Position numbers and translations under genes: made by a program. Positions 37,601-52,600 of a stretch of 64,000 nt of DNA are shown here, piece by piece. The DNA is from Gordionus sp. m RMFG-2023 (taxonomy: Eukaryota > Nematomorpha > Gordioida > Chordodea > Parachordodidae): contig NC_088777.1 of assembly GCF_954871325.1 (NCBI RefSeq), forward strand, positions 42,013,366 to 42,077,365, in the 5' to 3' direction. Each line of letters opens with the position of its first letter. The first letter of the stretch is position 1. The notes beneath the pieces were generated by a model. The model was not told the DNA's origin. It did no database searches and was given only the letters and a program-made list of their open reading frames with translations.

Positions 37601-40600
37601 ATTAATTGGATTGGTTTTTAAATAATTTATTCTTGGACCAGAGTTGTTAAAGTATCTAGATATAAAAATGTGGTATCTGTATATATTATTTTAGAGGTAT
37701 CTGTATCTGTTTTTAGATTTTTAAGATACATTTTGATATACTTCTATTTAACGCTTTTTTATATTATAAATAAAAATATTTGAATGTAAAATTTATTTTA
37801 TTTCATATGAGCATATAACTTAACATTAATATATATATTAAAAAATTATATATATATGTAAAATATTAAAACTTATATATAAAAAAGAATATTTAAATAT
37901 TAATTAAATATTATGTCCGAGTTATCAATAACAAGCAAATTCTGATATTACAATCCATCTCAAGGAATTTGCCATTTTTAATTGCAATGGAATTGGTAAT
38001 TTATTTTATTCTATTATATTAATTTTTAAGATTAATATTGATGACGAAAATGACGACATTCTTTTATAGACCATATTTTAAAATAATATCTCAAAATAAA
38101 GAAAACAAATTTCTATTAGTAAAATGTATGCCATGTCTACCAAAAAATATGCAAATTTCAGTTAGCAATACCCCAACTTGCAACATTGTAAAACATTTAA
38201 GGGTATAGATACTAAATAAATGTTTACAATTTTAAATTTTAAGAGAAAACATCAAACACTTTTAATCCAAATAAAAAAAGGGAAGGAGAAAAAATCTATT
38301 ATAGAAAATATTGGACTAGGCTCATCGTCCATTGATTTTTTTCCCAAGAGACTTCAGACTTTAATTTAAACCACTTTAGATGATTTAATAACTGAGTTTA
38401 TTATTGATAGCATTCAGTCATTTTCAATTGTTGAAAATCCTTCATTTATAAAAATGATCAAATATTAACTTCACAAAAAAATATAATTTGCCGATAGACA
38501 GTGGTTTCTAGAATTTCCCAAAGATGGGAGAATGAGAAGAAAGAAATCATTAAAAGTCGAATAGAACCATCGTTATTATGCACAACAGCAGATTGTTGGA
38601 ATGCCTATCGCCGGTATAGCTAACATTTAAATTTGTATAATAATTTAATTACAAACAATTTATTTGAGCAGTTTTAAGAAATGTTAATTTTTAGTTCATA
38701 CATAAGAGTCACTGCAAACTATATAGATCCAACTAGTTTGGAAAGAAAAAATGTAGCGTTGGCTTGTAAAAGAATGACTGATAGTCATACAATAAAATAG
38801 CAAAAAATTTACAAGATATAGCAAAGGATTATTGCATACAAAATAAAATCTCAAAGACCATTACTGATAATGTCAAAAACTTTATTAAATCTTTTAGGTT
38901 TATTTTATTTTAAATATAAACATAATATTACTTATTTATGATTGAGGTTTCAAGCCAATTGCAAATATTAGTGAATCCATTGATGATCTGGAAGATGAAG
39001 AAACAGTTGCACCAATATCAATATCAGGTCTTTATACTACTGCTCAGGATTTTGGAATATCAGAATCATATATTTTACCTAATCATCAATGTTGTGCTAG
39101 TCATACATTGAATCTTGTTGCCACTGTAGATGCAAATAGAGCCTTGCAGTGTAAACAATAGAAGGTAAAACTATAATTTTAATTATAATATTTAAATTTT
39201 ATTTCTAAGATATATAGCACAACATTGTCTAAATACCAAAATATATGGAACAAAATAAATCTCAAAATTCAGCTGAGATGATAAAAAACAATATTGGCCG
39301 ATATTTTATATGTCCCAATATAACTAGATGGAACTCCACTTATAATGCTTTACAATTAATGTCAGAATTTATTAAGACTAAATTCCTGAAATTTTGTTTA
39401 CCACTCTTAAATGCCTTACCTAAAGGGATTGAAGATAGGTAAATTAATAATAAATTAATCAATATTTAATAATTTTAGGTTTATTGGGACAATTTTTGAA
39501 GATGAAAATAATTTGACTTAAACTAGATTGGACATGGTTACAAATGGATGAAAATTTTAATAAAAAAAACAATTAATACAAAGATTAGTTGAGGAATTAT
39601 CAAGGTCTTAAATGAGTGCAAATTAACCTGTGAAAAAAAAACCAATAATTTAATATCCGATTTTTTTCAGTATCCCACAGCAGGAGATATGATTGTTAAT
39701 GATTTAAATTCTGATAATCCACAAATTTTTAATAGTTTTTTCAAAAATGAATGCCGAGATGTTAGTATTTTTATACAATATCCTGATATAAAAATGTTAT
39801 TCATTAAATATAACACCACAATCCCTTCCAGCGCCTCTGTTGAATGACTTTTTAGTATAGCTAAAAATGTCTTTACAGATAAACGAGGATGTCTTAATGA
39901 CCAAAATTTTGAAAATATTTTATTACTGAAATCTAATAATTATTTATAATCTTTTAATCATATATTATATTATTTTATTAATGATATATAATAATTATTT
40001 ATATTAATCATATATTATATTAATATCTAAAAATCATTATTTTAGTTATATTTTGATAAATGTGATATCGAATCAATAAATTTTTTAGATCATTTCAAGA
40101 ATTTTCACAATATAATACTAATTTAGGTTTATTCAAACCTTATTTAAGAGTAAATATATACATTTTTAATTGTATCTGTAACAAGATAACTTTTTAGAGC
40201 TGTATCTGTATCTAGATAATTTTTTAGAAGATGTATCTGTATCTAAATCCATCTAAAAAGTATTTTTTAACAACTCTGTTGGACATTATGGTTTTAGAAG
40301 CTTATACGCTATCAAATTTTCATGCATACATCTCTGTTCGCCATAGATATGGCGCTCTTATGGCCATTGCCATATAATAAAAAAAAATTAAGGAAGCCTA
40401 GGTGTAATTATCATTTTTAAAAAAGTTCAATTTTTTTGTTGTTGAGAAAATACAAATATATATTTTTAAAACAAGTTTTGGTTTAATTTCTTCATAAAGA
40501 AAAAATTTGAAATTTATAGGAATAAAACTTTTAAAATATCTATTGAATCTATTTTCATCAAAAAAATGTTTTAATAATGATAATCAAATTGTCACTTTCT

Positions 40601-43600
40601 TGAGATTAAAAATTATACAAGGAGTGCAAGTCAATGATCTATTTATATTTACGATTTAAAAAAAAGGTCATTCATATGCATTATGCTAACATAACTAATC
40701 ACAAATCATCAACACGAATTATTATTGGCTCTTTATGAGTGGAGGTGGTCGATATATTTATTTTAAATCGAATTTTATTACTCATTAACCCTTAAATAAG
40801 TTTTGAAGAATTTTTGGAGAAGAAATACCCGTCCGAAAAAAGGTTCGGGCTCGAAGGCTGTGAAGTGCTTATCCCGGGTCTGAAACAAATCATAGACACT
40901 TCAAGTTCATTGGGAATCGAAAATTTCGTTATGGGAATGCCACATAGGTTGAATTATTATTAATTTATTTTTTATAGTTCAATGATATTCTTCAAATTCG
41001 AAAAATATCGTTTTGTAAAAGGGGTTTACGATTCACAATGATATTTTTTAGAAAATAAATGGTATATATTATGAAATAAATATCTACATGATAAGTTTTA
41101 CTTACTTCTTCATTATCTAGAGGAAGACTGAACATATTAGCTAACGTCTGCAGACAACCTTTAGAAGCTATATTTTCTCAATTTCAAACTCTTGAATCTG
41201 TCGATGAGGTATAATAAGCATTATAAATTTAATGTTGAATATTAGTGATGTAAAATCGCTCCATTTGAGCATTTTTTAAAACCGCTAACTCAATATTTTG
41301 CCATAGAAATATTGCCTAAGCCTCGTGGTTCCGCTAAAAGATGCCCAAACGAATGTGCCATCTATGAGAAAAATTCTCATTTTGCATAATATTTTTCTGG
41401 ATAAAATACAGAGTAAAAATCGGCTCAAATGGAGCGATTTTGCTTCACTAGTTAATATCATAATTTATTACAATTCTGTAAGATTTATATTAAAAAGTAT
41501 TTTTTAAATGAGATCTTTCGCAAAAAAGTTATTTTTTAAATAATTTAATTTAGTTATAAATCTAAACTTTTTATGATCAATCTATTTTCTAAAAAATTTA
41601 ATATAATAATATTGCTAACCTAATTATATTCTAAAGAAATTCTTTTATCTTATGTAATGAGTTTCCGTGACGACGTAATGTTAAAAAAATAATATTATTT
41701 AGGGTTCAGGAGATGTCAAATACCATTTAGGTATGTCACACGAACGCATAAATCGAATCAATGGCAAAAAAATCCGCATGTCTGTCGTCGCCAATCCATC
41801 CCACCTGGAAGGTTTTTTTTAAATTTTTTATTGAACCAGTATTATGAATTGATTTGCTAGGAGAAGTAAAACCCGATTACAATATAATTATTCCTTTTTA
41901 AACACTTTTAAAGGAATCCATAATTTACTCTTAAATTTGGACTGATGCTCACTTTGTAACCCCCCCCCCCCCCTATACCGACATTTATTTAAGTAGTGGA
42001 ATTCATAGAAACGGATTTCATTAAAACTCCTAATGTTAAGGACCAATTTCAAGGTAATTTATAACACTCCTTTTTAATATCTTTCAAACGAATGGTTAGA
42101 TCCCCCTTCCCCCCAGTTCATGTTCTCAATTCGCTTCTTTCACTCCGAGGCATCTGTTAGGTTTAAACTTTATTAATCTTCATCAAGCAAATCCTGTCAT
42201 TTTTTTTTATTTGAACCATCTACGTATACCATGAGTTGGGCTTAGACTCCATTAGTTTTCATAAACAAATCTGCTATTTTTTTTTATTTGGCCCACTTCT
42301 ACGTATACTTCTAACTTCTAGCTTTGCTTAAAATTTTACCCTCCTTTTCACCTGATATAACCGATTAATATATACTAAAATATAATATAACAATTCTCGA
42401 TTAAGAATAACAGAGCTTTACGTTATCTCCCCCCTAAAATACATTTTCTCTAAATTATATTATATGAACTCTTAATCATTATAATCAATTAAATATTTTT
42501 ATAGCCGTTGACGCAGTAGTGCAAGGTAAAACATATTCCGAGCAATTCTACAGAGGCGATACTCATGGTAAAAAGGTATGCCATGAATATATATATTTAT
42601 TTTCTCTTCTCTCTCAATGCTATCTTTCCTTAAAAATTTCGAGAAATAGTTTGAACTATTTATTAATCCCTAAAAATAATTAAGGATATTTCTGGGCTGG
42701 TAATACAAATTGCAATGCAACTTGTGTAAGAGAAGAATTCTTGATTTAGCTCTACATTAACTAATTCATTTTTTTTTAAATTGGTGGTCCACCATTGCCT
42801 TAAAAGAAAAAAGATTGCTCATTATCAAGTGTTCTATATGAAATTTTTCAAATAAGGTGATGAGCATTCTGATCCATGGAGATGCCGCCTTCGCAGGTCA
42901 GGGAGTCGTTTACGAAACTTTCCATCTTAGCGAATTGCCCAATTACACCACGAAAGGCACAATTCACATAGTCGTCAATAATCAGGTTCTCATTCCTAAC
43001 AAATCAAATAGGCTTTTATAATAAGACTAAGAATTATTCATTAATATCAATGGAATTTATAAGAATAATTTAGAGACTAGCTTGACAATATGACTTCTAT
43101 ATTCAATAAAAAAAACTTGTTTATAACAATAATCAGATCGGGTTCACGACGGATCCGCGTGTAGCCCGCTCATCCCCATACTGCACGGACGTAGCTCGCG
43201 TGGTTAATGCGCCTGTGTTTCACGTGAATGCCGACGATGCCGAGGCCGTGGCCTACGTATGCAAAGTCGCAGCCGAATGGAGGTACACATTTGGGAAGGA
43301 TGTCGTTGTCGATTTGGTAAGATTATTAATGGAATTTCTCTAAATTAAACAGCTTAAATTATTTAAAAGCAACTGGGTATCTTAAAATAATAAAGGTATT
43401 TATGACAACTTAATTTGATGGGAAAAGATTTCGGAATAATTATTAATTCATTCCAAACGAATGAGCTCTTTTCTATATTTCTTCCACCTCTAACATCAGT
43501 AAAAATTCATATTATTTAATACTTATTGTATATATAGATATGTTACAGGCTTCATGGCCATAATGAAGTTGACGAGCCCAGTTTTACTCAACCGTTGATG

Positions 43601-46600
43601 TACCAAAAGATAAGGAAACATCCAAGGCAGTTGCAAATATACGCTCAAAAACTCATAAAACAGGGAATAGTCAGTAACACCGAAATCGAGGTAATACTTT
43701 TATGCCATTTAATAATTGGGATTGATATAATGAGGGAAGTGGGAGGCTAATTTATCTATATAAGAAAATTGCTTTTGAACTCATCATATTCGAATCGATG
43801 TTATTGAAGGAAAGCACTGCTCTTTAAAACTTATTTCCAATTCCTTCCAGCATTTGGAATACGTTTATTAATGAATTATAAATATTACGAACTGGGTATC
43901 TTATGACCTTTACTGTTTAGATAACGATTTTAAAGCAGAATCAATTACATAATCCTTGAAAAAAATATTAGAGCTTGAACCCTTTTATAGAATCCTCTAT
44001 TTGATTCTATATTGTAACCTTGTCCGCACCAATTTTTTTTAATCTCTAGTCCCAATTTTTTAATGTCAAAAATGTTCCTACAAAGGCCTGGTCGGTGCTG
44101 CTTTGGATTTAAAGAAATTTAACAAATCGCTCATTTATTTCAACGATACATTAAGTTCTACGCATCATATATATTACATAACTGTTCCCGATGGCGTATG
44201 TCTGGTGCACAATTTAATATACGGAAAAATATATAATTTTTTTAAGAGCAAAATAATTTCATGGTAAATTCGATAGGTAACGATTATGAATTTCACTATT
44301 TGTAATTCGACGAATGTGGTAAAACAAGACTATATTAAACCTAGAAAATTTTCATTTTTTTGGTAGCTAAGTTTTTCTATACTTCCTCAGAAGGGTAATT
44401 TTTTTTATGGACCTCAAGATCGATCAATATTAGGTACATCTAAAAATTTTAAAATTTATCTATTCTTTATAACAAAAAATTTAAAAAAAATAAATTAAGA
44501 CGGAAAAAGAAGAATACAAGAAGATATGCGAAGGTTCGCACAACACTGTCAAGCAAATAACTAAAATGATGCACACTCAATGGCTGGATTCTCCTTGGGA
44601 TGGTATTACTATTATGAATACATATACAATGAAAAATACAACAGAAAACCATTATTACTTTATGTTTTTTTATTCCCCCCCTCTTGCCATCCGATAATTT
44701 CAAAGGCTTCTTCAAAGGTAAAGATCCGCTAAAAACCCGCTCTACCGGTGTTCCCGAAACTGTATTAAATCACATTGGCCAAAAGTTTTCTGAATTTCCA
44801 CCAGCTCCTTTTAGTTTGCATAGCGGTTAGCGATGATTCGTATTATTATATTTATATTACTTAAATAAACACGAACGAGGATTAGAAAACATTATACCAA
44901 ATTAAAATAAAATAAGTCGGGAAAGATTTAAAAAAAATAATTATTTGTGTCATTCATTCACTTTTAAGAAATTCTGGCTAATTTTTATTTATGTAGATAT
45001 CACGATCATTATACCTTTGGTTTACAAACCAGGTCTTTGATCTAGTCAGAATCCGCCCTATTTTATATAGGTCGATTTAACTGTTCTGGTTTAATCTAAG
45101 ACCAAAGAACCGTTAGCCTTCCCTAGTTTTATCGAACTTTCCTTAATTTATTTTGAATACTTTACTCTTGTTAAAAGTAAATTATTTAAAAAAAATATAT
45201 ATTATTTATATTAAATTTAAAGGGCTTAAACGTGTTTTGAAGCAAAGAGCTGAGATGATGTCAGAAAGAAAAGCAGATTGGGCTCTGGCGGAGGCCTTTG
45301 CTTATGGTTCACTTTTAAAGGACGGAGTTCAGGTCAGACTTAGTGGGCAAGATGTCGAGAGGGGAACCTTCAGGTCATTCTTTGCTTCTAATTTATGTGC
45401 TCTTATATATTGTACAACAAAAGTTATTATGATTATCGCAATTAAGGACAGTAAGAAATGCTGTCGGAGAAAGGAATTAAGTATGGAATCCAATGATTAT
45501 ATTAAATAGTTTGGGCAGAAGATTTACCCTAAATTTTTAGAAAAACTGTTTAAAATCTACTTAAAGTAATTTGAAAGAGATTTAAGTAGAGATATTCCAG
45601 ACGGTACTAGGCCTATCTATTATACAAATCAAATCAATCCATTACTGGGGATATATAATATATGGTCAATAAAATTTTGGTGCTAGGATTCCAGATATTA
45701 AATCCGGTACTAGGCCAATCTATTATTACAAATCAAATTAATACCATTAATGGTGAATAAAATTTTGCTGTTAGAAGAGAATGTCCACAGACAAAAGGTC
45801 TGGGAATGTCCACAGACAAAAGGTCTGGGAATATCCACAGACAAAAGGTCTGGGAATGTCCACAGACAAAAGGTCTGGGAATGTGATAGTTTTATTTTCG
45901 GTATTAGGCTTCAAAGAATATTTGTATAATTTTCAAAGTACATATATTTATTTTTTTAAATATAGGATAAATGCAATATAAAACTACATAATATGTTAGC
46001 CAGAACGTGAGGAGTATATTTATTTGTTTTAGATGCGGATCTCCCCACTCATTAAATTAACATTTTTATTTATTTTTTCTCACTCCCATCTAGCCATCGA
46101 CATCACATCTTACACGACCAATTGCGGGATAAAGTAACCGTAGTTCCTTTGCAAAATTTATGGCCTAACCAACCTCCGTACACAGTTTGCAATAGTTCAT
46201 TATCGGAGTACGCTGTTTTAGGTGTTAAAATACGTTTTTTTATAATCTTAAAATTAATATAACTGTTAGTGTTGTTAAACGGCTTAATTTTTAAGAAAAG
46301 ATTAACCCAATATTTTAGCAAAAATTATCGTGCAAGCCTAGAAATTTTGCTCATCGATGTCAGAAAAGTTTGGACATCTATTAGCAAAATTTCGAGACTT
46401 GCGTAATATTATTTTGGCAAAAATCAAAATTTTAAATTGGCTATATCGAACCGTTTAACCACATTAACATCTGTGATTATGTAACTCTTTTGTTTTTTAA
46501 ATTGAAATATAAATTTTAGGATGATGAGTAACTTTACGAAAATATTTTAAAATATTAAGAAGTGAAATTATAAAATTAAAAATTTTCAATCTTCAATTTA

Positions 46601-49600
46601 CTTAATTAAAGATAAAGTGGATAAAGGGTGCTTGGGAAGGAATTCTAGATAGGCGCCATCTGTGGGCAAGTGAATCATGAGTGGAATCCAATTTGAGAGC
46701 ACCTTTAATATTACAGTCGATTTTCTTCATTCGCTTCATATACGTTTCAATGATCAACACTTTTAAACTCAAAATCTGTTGTTTAAAAATTTTACGTTTA
46801 TTCCGGGTTCATGGACGTATAATTAACGGGTTCATGGACTTATAATTAACAGGTGCCACTTCATTCAATCTCTTCCTGAGCCTACCCGCATCCTAGAGTC
46901 ACAAGAAACCTGCACGGGCTGCCCGATCGGACATTGAAAACTTTTTCTTGGACTTGGGATATGTCTGTAAGAGGTAGCCCGACCTGAGCCTGACCCCAGC
47001 TAAGGCCGTTTTCGTTGGGTCGTTCTTTTGAAAAAAGGAGGACTAGCACGAAGCCTGATAAACTTGACATTATTTATATGTCATAATATTCATATTCTGA
47101 TTCTATTAATATCAGGAATGTGAACCCTTGGACAAAAAATCCGGGATTGGGTGCAGGAATCAAATTTAAAAAAAGGATAAGGGTTTAGATAACATAAAAA
47201 TAAAATGACTTAAAATAAGATTTTTTCATTCATTTATTATACTTCATATATACAAATTATAAAAATGAAATTTATAAAATGTTTTATTCTGTCGCACAAT
47301 CATAATATCTTCTAAAATATCATACTTGAAATTTCCACGTAAATATGAAAATAATTCAAAGAAAATGCACGTTCTATGCTGACTTAAAATAGATAGTTAT
47401 TTTCATAAATTATTGTACTTGTGTCTTCGTTACAGCCATGACGATTCTAGACAAGATGATTCTGGATATATTTAAGAATTTTCTTCCCAGTATTTTATAA
47501 TATTTGTATCCTTATTTATTCTCTTAACTTCTGAGAACTTTTCTATTAAAAATGTAATAGGTATTTTTTCTTCCTCCTTTCTATCTGATGATAATTGATT
47601 TTTTTTTCATCTAAAAGTAAAGTTTCAAGATCATCAATGTTGCTATCATTATCATTATTATCACTACAACCAGTAGGTATTGTCATTAGAGATCTGCAGT
47701 TAGGCGGAAATTTTATTAAATGTATCTAAATTTATCAATTTTATATTGTATTTTTTATGTAAAATAAAAAATTTTGATTTAATTTAATGAAACTAAACGC
47801 TATATAACATATGTCTTTTATTTTAAATAATTATAAAAATTAATTTCTATATTTAAATAAATTCCGGCCTGGCTGGGCCGGCAAAACTTTTAAAAGAAAT
47901 TTCGGGCCGGGCTTGAAAAATTAGGCCCGATGCAGAACACTAATTGTCGTAGCTGCAATATGTTGTAAATAATGGAGTTTTTCATATGCTATAAATCCTA
48001 AAGATGGTCTTTAGCCATCTTTCTGCTCAAATAAAATTGATATCGAGGGTCTAAATATATAGAAGCGTATACAACACTATTTTGCAAATATTTTTGCTCT
48101 TGAATTTTCGTGTTTTCTAATATTTCTTATAAAAAGGGACTATTAAATCTTTCTAAATCTTATCGGCATCTAATCCATATGCCATAAGAATCAGATAAAC
48201 ATGATTGTTCTGATTGTAATCTTAAAGTTTTTATTTTTAAAGGAACTAATACACTAGGAAGGTTCTTTGTTTGGCATCTATCCTCTTCCTACAAAACGAC
48301 TTCACATGCTTTAATAAAATTAGTACAGCAATCTTTCAAACTCGTCTAGCTTAAAAATTAAGGACTAACGTGTTGTACGATCTCATATTGTCATTAGCCT
48401 TTTCATTGATTTTAAAATTCTTGCAATTGGGTGAGTCTTAAATATTTTGCAACACCTCTTGCTTTATGAATGATAGTTTTAAAGTGAATATTTTTTAGGT
48501 AATCATTAACAGCCAATTGTAGAGTATGGGCTGCACATTTGTTGCAATATATATTTGTGGAGAAATCTATTATTTCCTGTAAATTAATTTCATCAATTGA
48601 TTTTACAAGATTAGCACCATTATCTATAGTAATTATATAAACATTTCTTATAGAAATATGTGATTTATTTAATGTTTCTAGTATCATTCTTTTTATATAT
48701 TCAGAAGTTTCACTCTCTTTAATAAAGTGAAAATTTTTTTTTAAATATTATTTCTAAAAATATTTTGACACAACCCTTGGACTCTCCACTTTTAAAACTG
48801 GGTTCGGGTATAGTCAAAATATGATGGTTCGGGCTCACATCCCTGATTAATATGTCTATGTGACAAATTAAATAAAATTCTATACTCGGTTTTGCAACTA
48901 TCTTTGATAATTGTAGCCTCTTTATGGGGGTTAAATATGCTTTTTTTAAGGTAAAAATATGTGAATAAATACAGATCATTTTTAATTTTTTAACCCAAAT
49001 TCTAAAATAATTTTAGTCGGGATTGAATTCTCGGATCGGACTCGGACAACGGAATTTTTAAATAGGGCTCGGGTTGGACTCGGGCAGCAAAAAATTTTGC
49101 AGAGCTCTAGTCACAACTTTCTCTCAACTCGCTCTTCTAATGACTCTTTCTCAGACACATTTCTTAACACCACAAAACCAAACATCATATCAAGAATTGT
49201 CAAAGGAACTAGGTTACAAGTCGCTAAGTCTCTCTGATTGCATCATATTTACTGAAAAACTTTAATAGCGAAGAGGTGTGTCTTAAATTTCTCACCTTGG
49301 TTATAACACTTTCAGCAGATTGCCTCACAAAAATTTAACAAATTAATGACTCATCCAGTAACATATCTCCAAGAGGTTAAAGGTCCTATGATTTTTTATA
49401 ACAAGAAAAAGGCATCACCACTTAAGCTTAAAGTCAAACTTATTTCAAAAAAAATTGGCTTTCTTAAATTCGCTTCCACTTATGATTTATTTAGATCCTA
49501 TTGATGAGACCTATAACAAACTCCATTCTAAACTTCGCAAATTTTAAAGTCAATTTAATTGATAAGTTGTTAAATTCCCCTTTGTGAAAATTAAAAATAA

Positions 49601-52600
49601 ACCTGATTTAAAATGCGCCATTATTATTTTTAAAATATAGGGTTCGAATTAGGCTACTCTCTCACCAACCCTGACTCTCTTATAATGTGGGAAGCCCAAT
49701 TCGGGGACTTCAACAATACCGCCCAATGTATAATAGACCAGTTCATTTGCAGTGGGCAAGCTAAATGGGTCAGACAAAGTGGCATAGTGCTTTTGTTGCC
49801 ACATGGATATGAAGGATTGGGACCAGAACACAGCAGCGCTAGGATTGAACGGTTTTTACAGGGTTGTAACGACGACCAGGATTATTATCCCGTAATTCTC
49901 ATTTTTGACAATTCACGCTAACCATTCCCTCTCCTTTGGCATTTTATACCCTTCTAAGTGTCATTTGAACGCGCCCCCATAAAATTTAAATGCTTGAGAA
50001 CTTTTGACCTTCTTTACTTATCTAAAATTTTTAGTGATTTATTTTATTTTATATTTTTTCTTTATATTTCTAAAAAAAATTAAACCTTATTTTATTTGAT
50101 TCTGATCCTCCCTTTCGAAAATACATGTTGTATAAATGTAATTTTGTACTCGGCGATATATTCTATTTCATTCACATATGCAGTTTTTATGGTTCCCATC
50201 TATAAGTCTAATTTTGTTTATCGACGTAGACATATATACATTAATTTAATAAAAATTGTGTTACATTATCTTATCCTCTAGCTCTGAAACACACTGAGAG
50301 AAGCTAATAAATATATTGTATTTTATTTGACTTTGCCATTATTAACTAACATTTCATATTTTAAAAAAATTATTCATAATATCTTTTGTTAAACTATTAA
50401 AAGACGCTTCTTTCTTTTCTTTTTTTATCTTAGCCTAAAGATCCCAACTTCGATTTGCAACAATTGCACGATATCAATTGGATCATTGCCAATTGCACCC
50501 TCCCCGCCAATCTTTTCCATATATTGAGGCGGCAATTAGCTTTACCCTTTCGAAAACCGGTTTTCCTTATATAATAAAATACATTTTGAGAAGAAAGAAT
50601 ATTTTAAATATAATGCATAAATACAAGATAACATAATTATGTTATCATTTAGGAAGTAAAGCATTAAATAATTTTAACGTATTTTAAATAGATAATTATT
50701 ATTAAAAAAAAACACAATAGCTAATTATATTTACGCCTAAGAGTCTACTAAGACATCCGAGGGCTAAGTCGAGCTTTGATGATATGCTTGAAGGTATAAT
50801 ATACTATGTATGAGATTTATTTATTTTTGATAAATTCTTAAAAATAAATTTTCCTATAAAATACAAATTAACTAACTCTTCCTCTAAACTTATAGGTTTA
50901 AAAAAACGTCTCTTAAAGTTACGTCAGGGTAGGCTAATTTACATGAGGTTATAATTGAACTAGCATGAAAACAATGAATAATTTTATTTATTTTTGTAAT
51001 TAATTTCTTCAGTTTATATATATTTTACAAATCAATATAACATCAATTAATCATAATACAAAATTAACAAATATATTTGAATAACAATTAATCCTATTAC
51101 CAAGTGCCTTTATTTTCAACGTTAATTAATTCTATTGCATCTATTCTCTCCTTTTTAGGTTCTATTTGAAACGATATAAATTGTTTTCTTATCCGTTTTG
51201 GATAATGACTACTTGTACTTTCGTTCCCTATTGCGGGTTGATCCATACTATCGATTTCAATCTTTTCATTTATGATGGTGTCTTTGGTTATGGAGTATTG
51301 TATAGGATCAATGTCTTTGGCTATCGAGTTTTTTATAGGATCACTGTCTTTGGCTGAGTTTTGTATCGGATCAATGTATTTGGCTATCGAATCTTTTATA
51401 GAATCAATGTTTTGGCTATCGAATTTTGTATGAGATCCATTCGTGGTATGGTTTGCGTAGTTTCTCCTTACAATAATACCTCGTATCCAAATATCTTTTT
51501 TTAAATTCTTATATTTTCTCATTTATATTTTTAAAAACCTGGTAACTGGATTGTGCATATATGTGGATAATTGGTTTTATTAATTGTGAGGGTCCTATGG
51601 GTTGAAATTTAAGCATAATGGAACTTGGTGATTGTTTTGTGGTTATTTGTATAGTATTTCGATAATTAAAAAGAAAATCTTGTATTTTAATCATTTTGTT
51701 TTTTAAAAAAACTTTTAACCACTCCGCTTCTCCGTTGGTTTATAGGTGATAGGGGGCACTATATACATTTCTAATTGCTAATTGTTTTCAAAATATACTG
51801 AATTTTCTACTTTAAAATGGGAGCCCATTATCCGTAACAATTGTATTGGGGTAACCAAAAATAGTAAAAAGTCTTAACAATATTTTTCTTACTTCAGTAA
51901 AATTATTTGTCGAAATTTTTGTATTTCAGGCCATTTACTAAAACTATATTATTACTAGATATATATCTCCGTTAATTGGTCCGGCAAAATCTAAATGAAT
52001 TCTTTCCTAAGGTTTATTTGCAGAGGGTCATTTCCTTATGATCGTTTTACCGCTAGAGTTATTTGTTTTACATAATTCACAATTCTTACCGTTTATCGAT
52101 GTCTTCGTTAATATTAGGCAATAAATGTCTGGGCCAATAATTTTGTTTTAGTATAACCCTGATGCCCCATATGTAAAAAAGACAAAATATTTACTTGTAA
52201 TTTTTTTGAAATTTTGGTTCTAAACCCCCAAATATACATCCTGATTTCATCGTTGGTTCATTTCGGCGTGGCCACCCAGTTGTAATTTAACGTGAAACTT
52301 TTGATAGTACCGGGTCATTTCTTGTGTGTGATTTTATGTCTAACGCTGAAATAAATCTTACTAATCTTAACGATTTTCTGTTATTTTTTTATTGGGTTAA
52401 GTAGCGATATAAGTGGTTTATGATCAGTTATTATAGTAGAATGATTACCCATAAAAATATTGTTTAAATTTAATTAATCCAAATATGATTGCTAAAGTCT
52501 CACGCTTTAATCTGACTGTAATTTCGTTCGGCGGCATTTAATGTTCGAGAAACGAATCCAATATATATAATAAATTAAAAACATAAAAATAGATATTTTA

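Noticed and set aside
45153-45509. 118-codon open frame
   Set aside because: Only 45223-45373 is coding (OGDH exon 16); the parts outside are intron read-through.
45781-45884. Could the 25-bp units be a CRISPR array?
   Set aside because: Units abut with no unique spacers, and the context is an intron of an animal gene; it is a minisatellite.
49649-49831. Minus-strand open frame of 60 codons
   Set aside because: It is the antisense shadow of OGDH exon 18, which is strongly conserved on the plus strand.
51166-51357. Plus-strand frame of 63 codons with repeated VFGY/YRI segments
   Set aside because: Antisense shadow of the repetitive tail of the Gypsy fossil.
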